Made by a program: the position numbers and the translations under genes
Part shown: in pieces, positions 58,595 to 64,000 of the stretch
Numbering within the stretch: the first letter of the stretch is position 1
Layout: the number at the start of each line of letters is the position of its first letter
Source of the DNA: Pseudoalteromonas aurantia 208
GTDB lineage: Bacteria; Pseudomonadota; Gammaproteobacteria; Enterobacterales; Alteromonadaceae
Length of the DNA stretch: 64,000 nt
Assembly (NCBI RefSeq): GCF_014858725.1
Contig: NZ_AQGV01000012.1
Coordinates: forward strand, 1,054,001-1,118,000
Direction of reading: 5' to 3'
The notes under the pieces: generated by a model
The model's input: only the letters and a program-made list of their open reading frames with translations
What the model was told of the DNA's origin: nothing
Databases searched by the model: none

Positions 58595-59452
58595 TTACTT
58601 AGACGCTTTACACCCTTTAGGCGGTTCATCACTGCATATGATGTCATTAATTATCACGGTACCACCATTATAAATACGCCCTTCAATATAGACTTTCACC
58701 CCTGATTGAACCATATGATTGATTATACGTTGCAACGCTTCTGAGGATCCCCGTGCTTGGTACCCAGAATAATTCCCTTCAGATAACATAATTCCCTTAT
58801 CTCGGCCAGAAAAAGCAACGGGTTCGAACGCGATTGAGACTTTACCATTGAGGTTTTTGATCACCCCTTTGAATTTAAAGGTATAAGTTGTGCCATCACT
58901 CGGAAAAGCCACATCAACGGCCATTTGTACCGCCAATACTTGATTTATTATTGAATTACCCAAGGTGACTGTCGCAGAGGTAAGCGCCCCAGCGACATTA
59001 CCCGTAAAGTAATCGCTCAACGCTTGCTGAATTGCTTGCTTTTCATACACTGACTTGGCAACTGAGTGCGCGCTAGCTATATTTGTATACGACCCTAAAA
59101 ATGGACGAAGGTGATCAATGGTTACTTGGCCATTGGCTAAATCTTTGATTGTATTTGACACTTGTTTGGCTTGATTAACCGATGTTTTAATTGCTTGCTT
59201 CACTGGAATTGGCCAATACATCAATAGGCCTTCTTCACGCTCTGTCTGGAATGCCTTAATTCTATTACCCGTGTAATCAATGACATGCACTTTCCCACCA
59301 TTGGGGGCATACTGAATGGCTTTGCTTTGCATTTGTTGATCAGAGCAGGTGTTGCAGAGCGCGATACTTTCACTTGTAAAACCAAATGAGCTAAAGACCA
59401 AACTGATTGCTGAAAGTATTTTTGTACCGTGAAGGTACTTAATTGTTTTCAT
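58595..59452 (-). CDS. Secreted protein of unknown function
   Basis: With the start at ATG 59452, the 285-residue product opens with a signal peptide (MKTIKYLHGTKILSAISLVF, cut near residues 30-33). It continues with a CNTCS motif, a helical middle (about 70-160) and a beta-rich C-terminal half (YTFKFKGVIKNLNGKVSIAF, KVYIEGRIYNGGTVIINDII) ending in a two-Cys tail (CSDEPPKGC). Two further in-frame ATGs 24 and 48 bases upstream come from a tandem repeat, of which the 59476 copy carries the same ribosome-binding site. I do not recognise the family. It is divergent from the M1 peptidase gene. Confidence 0.75.
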   Translation of the reverse strand: MKTIKYLHGTKILSAISLVFSSFGFTSESIALCNTCSDQQMQSKAIQYAPNGGKVHVIDYTGNRIKAFQTEREEGLLMYWPIPVKQAIKTSVNQAKQVSNTIKDLANGQVTIDHLRPFLGSYTNIASAHSVAKSVYEKQAIQQALSDYFTGNVAGALTSATVTLGNSIINQVLAVQMAVDVAFPSDGTTYTFKFKGVIKNLNGKVSIAFEPVAFSGRDKGIMLSEGNYSGYQARGSSEALQRIINHMVQSGVKVYIEGRIYNGGTVIINDIICSDEPPKGCKASK

Positions 59453-59507
59453 ATTTATATCCTTATGTGTATTCATATTTATATCCTTATGTGTATTCAT
59501 ATTTATA
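59450..59507 (-). repeat. 24-bp tandem repeat duplicating a ribosome-binding site and start codon
   Basis: Two full copies and a 10-bp third begin at 59450, 59474 and 59498. Read on the minus strand, each full unit carries AAGGATATAAATATG, a Shine-Dalgarno site plus ATG, and the period of eight codons keeps them in frame (unit MNTHKDIN). Confidence 0.92.
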
Positions 59508-60005
59508 AACTTATGCTGCGTGCGTAAGCTAATTGTTAATTTATTGTTTTTTTGTGGCTTGTCAATTATTAGCAAAAAGAAATATATTCTCGAATAATTT
59601 TTGGAAGGATTTTTTATTCCACTAATCGTAAATTTACGCAGTTCATCGCGTTATTTTAGATTGTGTTATATTATAACATTACAATGGCGTGGTGGTAATT
59701 AGGGTAACGAGGCATTGAAGTGTCCTGCTAGTTTAACCACGTTCAATCACAGGTATTCAGTATTGAATATTCATTTGAGCAGGGAAGAGGCGATGGCACT
59801 ATTTATCGCATCGCCGCAGCGTGTTGATTTTTCGTATCGATAATGTTCGCATTTTCACGCTTTGAAATATCAATTACCACGTTATTTTTGTTACCAGTAC
59901 TTGCACTTAAAATTACGAGGTTTAGGTTTCGGTGTGCGTTCGGATTAGAAATAACGATATCTGATGAAAATTTTAGGTAAATAACCAATAATAAGAAGTT
60001 GAAAT
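59508..60005. other. 500-bp gap between divergent genes
   Basis: This holds the presumed promoters of the unknown secreted protein (leftward) and the M1 peptidase (rightward). A 61-residue minus-strand frame at 59803-59988 starts with TTG, has no ribosome-binding site and matches nothing I know. No clear RNA gene or repeat is seen. Confidence 0.5.
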
Positions 60006-62483
60006 ATGAAGATCATAACATCGTCAATACTCACAATGCTTCTGCCTTTTGTTATATTCGGTAATGCAAATGCTTCCGCAATAAAACAAACAAAAGGCGA
60101 TTTTGAAGACAAATTTCGTCAGCTTGAAGAGGTGCTCCCTACACCTAATGTCTATCGTAATGCGGCAGGTGAACCGGGAGAGCGCTACTGGCAGCAGAAA
60201 GTAGACTACAAGATCAAAGTATCTCTTGATGAAGTGAAGCGACGCTTAACAGGTACAGAAAAAATTACCTATCACAACAATTCACCTTACCAGCTTAAAT
60301 ATTTATGGGTCCAACTGGATCAAAATATATTTAAAGATGATTCTATCGCTAACCAAGCTAATAACTTTGGTGGTATTGGCAGGCGAGGGCCATTAACGAA
60401 AGCCGGAGATAAAGATAAACGTGCTAAATTAAGCTTGGAAGAATTACGTCGTCAACAATTCATGTCAGACAACGCTTTAGGTTATGAAATAAGAGCAGTA
60501 AATGATAAGCGCGGTAACAGCCTGAATCACACTGTGGTTGGTACACAAATGCGCATAGATTTACCTAAGCCACTACCGTCGGGTGAGAAGGTGGAGTTTT
60601 CTATTGCTTTTGCATTTAATATTGTTGAAGAAGATGCGCTTTCGGCACGTTCTGGGTATGAGCATTTTCCAGATGACGCACGCGAAGGAGGTAACGATAT
60701 ATTTTTGCTCGCTCAGTGGTTTCCTCGCTTACATGCCTATACAGATTATGAAGCATGGACAAACAAAGAGTTTTTAGGTCGTGGAGAATTCACTTTAGAA
60801 TTTGGCGATTATGAGGTTGAAATTGATGTACCAGCCGACCATATTGTTAGTGCAACTGGGGTGTTGAGCAATGCTAAAAAGGTGTTGACAAGAACCCAAA
60901 GAAATCGTTTAAAAGCTGCAAAAACAGCAAAACATCCCGTGTTCATTGTCACTGAAGAAGAAGCCTTAGAGAACGAAAAAGCCGCGACCAATAAGCGAAA
61001 AACATGGAAGTTTAAAGCTGAGAATGTACGAGACTTTGCATGGGCATCGTCTCGTAAATTTATGTGGGACGCTAAAGGGTATGAGCAAAAGGGCGAAACG
61101 ATGCCACACGTTATGGCAATGTCGTTTTATCCTAAAGAAGGTGGTGATCTTTGGAAAAAGTATTCAACTGAGTCCGTCATTCACACTATGGACGTTTACT
61201 CTCGCTTTTCTTTTGATTACCCGTATCCAACAGCACAGTCAGTAAATGGTCCTGTCGGGGGTATGGAATATCCAATGATCACGTTTAATGGTCCTCGCAC
61301 CGAATTGCAAAAAGATGGTACTCGTACTTATTCACAAGCAGAAAAGCGCTTTTTAATTGGCGTAGTCATCCATGAAATTGGTCACATTTACTTTCCAATG
61401 GTGGTGAACTCAGACGAGCGCCAATGGACTTGGATGGATGAAGGGCTTAATAGCTTTTTAGATGGTGTTGCGGGTAGAGAGTGGGATCCAATGATCCCTT
61501 GGGGTGTTGAGCCTCGAGATATTGTCGGTTATATGAAATCAGAAAACCAAGTGCCAATCATGACGCAATCAGACAGTGTATTAAGGCTAGGGCCGAATGC
61601 GTATACAAAACCGGCGGCTGCGCTGAACATATTGCGTGAAGTTATTTTAGGAAGAGAATTATTCGATTTTGCCTTTAAAGAGTACTCACAGCGATGGAAG
61701 TTTAAGCGCCCAACCCCATCTGACTTCTTCAGGACGATGGAAGAAGCATCAGGTGTTGATTTAGATTGGTTTTGGCGCGGTTGGTTTTATTCAACCGATC
61801 ACGTGGATATATCGATAGATAGAATCTACAAAATGCGCCTTGATACACATAACCCTGATATTGATTATAAGCGATTACGAGAAACCGAGCAGAGTAAACC
61901 ATCGTCACTGTTTGTTGAACGAAATAAAGCGCAAGGGAAAACACTGTGGTTGGATAGAAACCCCAGCATTCGAGATTTTTACGATGAGCATGATCGTTTT
62001 ACAGTCACAAACGAAGAACGTAATAAATACCATGAGTTTTTAAGTGAACTAAAGCCTTGGGAGCGTCAAACACTTGATCGCGCCGTTGCAGAAGATAAAA
62101 ACTACTATGTTTTGGAGTTTTCAAATATTGGTGGGTTAGTGATGCCGATATTGCTTGAGCTAAATTACACGGACGGGACCAGCGAGAATCGTTATATTCC
62201 TGCTGAAATTTGGCGTAGGACTCCTGCCAATGTTCGCAAATTGATTGTAACTGATAAAGATAAAGAGTTACTTAATGTCGCGGTCGATCCAGGTTGGGAA
62301 ACTGCTGATGTAGATGTAGAGAACAACTATTATCCGCGTCGTATTATCCCATCTCGTGTTGAGGCATACAAAGCGAAAAAGAGTAAGCAGAAAGTACGCA
62401 GAGACATTATGCAAGATATTAAAACGCCATTGAAGAGCATTGATGAGTTTAAACAGAAAAATAGCAAGGTTGATAAAAAATGA
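60006..62483 (+). CDS. M1-family zinc metallopeptidase (aminopeptidase N-like), exported
   Basis: The 825-residue gluzincin has a signal peptide ending near GNANA (about residue 23). It has an N-terminal beta domain (YKIKVSLDEVKRRLTGTEKI), the substrate-binding stretch GPVGGMEYPMITF near 412, and zinc ligands H456, H460 (HEIGH) and E479 (WMDEGLNSF), the exact HExxH-x18-E spacing. The GGMEY form replaces the GxMEN exopeptidase motif, so strict aminopeptidase action is uncertain. The C-terminal third is a long, charged extension. The stop overlaps the DUF6702 start (ATGA). Confidence 0.92.
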   Translation: MKIITSSILTMLLPFVIFGNANASAIKQTKGDFEDKFRQLEEVLPTPNVYRNAAGEPGERYWQQKVDYKIKVSLDEVKRRLTGTEKITYHNNSPYQLKYLWVQLDQNIFKDDSIANQANNFGGIGRRGPLTKAGDKDKRAKLSLEELRRQQFMSDNALGYEIRAVNDKRGNSLNHTVVGTQMRIDLPKPLPSGEKVEFSIAFAFNIVEEDALSARSGYEHFPDDAREGGNDIFLLAQWFPRLHAYTDYEAWTNKEFLGRGEFTLEFGDYEVEIDVPADHIVSATGVLSNAKKVLTRTQRNRLKAAKTAKHPVFIVTEEEALENEKAATNKRKTWKFKAENVRDFAWASSRKFMWDAKGYEQKGETMPHVMAMSFYPKEGGDLWKKYSTESVIHTMDVYSRFSFDYPYPTAQSVNGPVGGMEYPMITFNGPRTELQKDGTRTYSQAEKRFLIGVVIHEIGHIYFPMVVNSDERQWTWMDEGLNSFLDGVAGREWDPMIPWGVEPRDIVGYMKSENQVPIMTQSDSVLRLGPNAYTKPAAALNILREVILGRELFDFAFKEYSQRWKFKRPTPSDFFRTMEEASGVDLDWFWRGWFYSTDHVDISIDRIYKMRLDTHNPDIDYKRLRETEQSKPSSLFVERNKAQGKTLWLDRNPSIRDFYDEHDRFTVTNEERNKYHEFLSELKPWERQTLDRAVAEDKNYYVLEFSNIGGLVMPILLELNYTDGTSENRYIPAEIWRRTPANVRKLIVTDKDKELLNVAVDPGWETADVDVENNYYPRRIIPSRVEAYKAKKSKQKVRRDIMQDIKTPLKSIDEFKQKNSKVDKK

Positions 62484-62974
62484 AAGCGCTGAACCTGTTA
62501 TTTGTGTTGTTGGCTATTTTTGTTTTTGACACAGCATTTAGCCATCAAAAGAAATCAGCTGAAACGACCGTTTTATTTAATAAACAATCTAATAAGCTGG
62601 AAGTCATGCATCGGTTTTATTTGCATGACACTGAGCATGCTGTGCAGAAATTATTTAATAAAAAAGCAGATATTTTGGATTCTAAACAGACTCAACAACA
62701 GTTTGCAAAGTATGTTTCACAGCAGTTTTTTGCGCGAGACTTATCTGAGCAAGCACTGATATTAAACAATGTAGGGTATGAGGTCGACGGTAAGTTTTTT
62801 TGGGTATATCAAGAAGCTAATTTACCCGAAAACATACAAGGGATTAAGTTATTTAACGGTACGCTGAGAAATTTATGGCCAACCCAAGTGAATATGGTCA
62901 ATATTGAAGGCAAAGGAAAGGTGCGTACCTTGTATTTTTCACACCATAAAAATTGGTTAATCGCCAAGTTTTAA
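62480..62974 (+). CDS. DUF6702-like exported protein
   Basis: The 164-residue product has a signal peptide (about 1-21, ending TAFSH). A beta-rich domain follows, with TTVLFNKQSNKLEVMHRFYL and a closing VRTLYFSHHKNWLIAKF. This matches DUF6702 proteins, which are often encoded directly after M1 peptidases of this type. Its ATG overlaps the peptidase stop, so they are made together and probably work together in the envelope. Function unknown. Confidence 0.8.
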   Translation: MKALNLLFVLLAIFVFDTAFSHQKKSAETTVLFNKQSNKLEVMHRFYLHDTEHAVQKLFNKKADILDSKQTQQQFAKYVSQQFFARDLSEQALILNNVGYEVDGKFFWVYQEANLPENIQGIKLFNGTLRNLWPTQVNMVNIEGKGKVRTLYFSHHKNWLIAKF

Positions 62975-63034
62975 TTCACCGGCAGTGCCGAGGTCATTTG
63001 TGGCTGAGGCACGCTTTAATTTTGGAGATTCGCT

Positions 63035-63943
63035 GTGGAAGCAATCGTTGTCATCGTCGGTTTCTTAGGCGCAGGGAAAACAACCCTTTTAAAAAACCTC
63101 ATTAAGAGTGCGTTAGTGCAAAACTGGCAGCCATTTGTCATATTAAACGACTACGAAAACGCTAATTTAGATATTGATCAACTCAGTGATGATATTGACC
63201 CTAAGTCGTTAAAGTCATTAAGTGGAAGCTGTATTTGTTGCAGTGGTATATCTCAGTTACGAGATACGGTTAATCGGATCCCTAGTCGGCCAAAAGGTAT
63301 CACGTTAATAGAGTCAAATGGCACCACCGATGCCTGTTCATTAATGGGGTTTTTAGGTGTGGGGATAGACGGCAGATTTTTACCGCCTATTCAATTGTCT
63401 GTTATTGATGTAAAAAACTGGCAGATGCGAGGCGAACATAATGAGCTGGAAGCGAACCAAATTCAAGTATCTTCAATAATCGCTTTGGCGCATTTAGAGC
63501 AATCACCCTTAAGTAGAGTTGCTCAAGTTACCGCTGAAATTAAAGCCATTAACCCAAGTGCCACGATTTTACCCATCGAAACACTGGATCTTTCACAATT
63601 ACCTGAAGTTACGCCTATTGATAACGATATTAAAAAGCTCGCACATCACAAAGCGCATTGGGCTTCTTGCTCAACTGATTTACCTAATTTGCCTGTATAT
63701 AGCTGCATTAAAGAAATATGTACGCTGTTGCCCAGTACTATTTTACGTGTGAAAGGATGCACTCAAATTGCAAATGAATCACATTTTACATACTTTGAGC
63801 GCAGTCCTGATGGAGAAGTTTACATAAGGCCATATAAAGGGTCACCCACGACTGGTGCAAAACTACTCACAATTGGACCTGGGAGTGAAAAAAACGTATT
63901 AGAGGATGCGATTAAGCAAAGTCTACATTTGGTATCAGTATAA
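63035..63943 (+). CDS. CobW/P47K-family GTP-binding protein (metallochaperone-like)
   Basis: The 302-residue G3E GTPase has Walker A GFLGAGKTTLLKN at about residues 8-20, the metal-binding GSCICC motif (G64-C69, the GxCxCC signature of COG0523 proteins) and ESNGTTD in place of the usual ExTG. The C-terminal CobW domain is short. Family members deliver zinc or cobalt to client enzymes. Standing 60 bases after a zinc-peptidase operon, it might serve zinc supply, but no Zur-type box is seen. The last 57 bases of the window after it contain no feature. Confidence 0.87.
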   Translation: MEAIVVIVGFLGAGKTTLLKNLIKSALVQNWQPFVILNDYENANLDIDQLSDDIDPKSLKSLSGSCICCSGISQLRDTVNRIPSRPKGITLIESNGTTDACSLMGFLGVGIDGRFLPPIQLSVIDVKNWQMRGEHNELEANQIQVSSIIALAHLEQSPLSRVAQVTAEIKAINPSATILPIETLDLSQLPEVTPIDNDIKKLAHHKAHWASCSTDLPNLPVYSCIKEICTLLPSTILRVKGCTQIANESHFTYFERSPDGEVYIRPYKGSPTTGAKLLTIGPGSEKNVLEDAIKQSLHLVSV

Positions 63944-64000
63944 GGGTAGTTCTGGGATTTTAGTTAGAATAAACGTTATTAAAGCACCGCTTGGAACGTT

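Noticed and set aside
58434-58673. A 79-codon + strand frame through MITE D
   Set aside because: Most of it is the repeat's chance frame (MKAT-RVRKIALLGKFAYPE), also found in other copies, and it runs antisense into the secreted-protein gene.
59803-59988. A 61-codon minus-strand frame in the gap before the M1 peptidase
   Set aside because: TTG start without a ribosome-binding site and no recognised family. Faint Asn-rich curlin-like look, but too weak to call.

Overview
This window looks like chromosomal DNA of a marine gammaproteobacterium, most likely Pseudoalteromonas or a close relative. That assignment is inferred from gene content and the AT-leaning coding style; no search was run. The left edge holds the conserved gammaproteobacterial block ftsK-lolA-rarA-crcB-serS. 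The remainder mixes housekeeping genes (asnS, an M1 peptidase, a CobW-type GTPase) with strain-variable accessory genes.

Layout. 1-6194: ftsK (cut by the window edge), lolA, rarA, crcB, serS on the + strand with overlaps or short gaps. 6195-16204: two chemoreceptors, a porin/PstS-like pair, an orphan periplasmic solute-binding protein, and small conserved proteins (VF530/DUF2132, TIGR03643). 16328-20352: a GntR regulator with an M24 peptidase and an ornithine-cyclodeaminase-family enzyme, probably for imino-acid peptide breakdown, then a small membrane protein and a second solute-binding protein. 20597-38608: nine + strand genes. They are an Asp/Asn hydroxylase-like 2OG oxygenase, a GNAT enzyme, a DUF6916 protein, three phage-tail-collar paralogues, a subtilisin-like protease, a TIGR03032 protein and a 12.3-kb gene for a giant repeat adhesin. 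The adhesin's C-terminus carries a sorting-tail-like segment and then an outer-membrane beta-barrel. This is the best candidate for an undescribed multi-gene surface system. 38646-41200: gene-poor DNA with a 7-bp tandem repeat, a perfect 30-bp palindrome and gene remnants. 41201-53310: two RND efflux systems on opposite strands, one with its own MipA/OmpV protein and two-component system, separated by a methyltransferase. 53416-56062: a YqaE/Pmp3 peptide, two copies of a small mobile repeat, a DJ-1-like protein lacking its catalytic cysteine, a PhyH-type dioxygenase, and a short gene for a likely RiPP (lanthipeptide-like) precursor with a double-glycine leader. 56157-63943: asnS, a small P-loop ATPase, an unknown secreted protein with duplicated translation starts, an M1 peptidase with a DUF6702 partner, and a CobW GTPase.

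A MITE-like repeat of about 193 bp occurs four times (6533, 53601, 53859, and inverted and shortened at 58424). It has imperfect terminal inverted repeats of about 21 bp, and 4-bp flanking direct repeats are exact at two of the four copies. Several real genes are too short to stand out as long open frames: the RiPP precursor (54 aa), YqaE (52 aa), and possibly two others of about 50 aa. No tRNA, rRNA, CRISPR array, complete insertion sequence or prophage was recognised.
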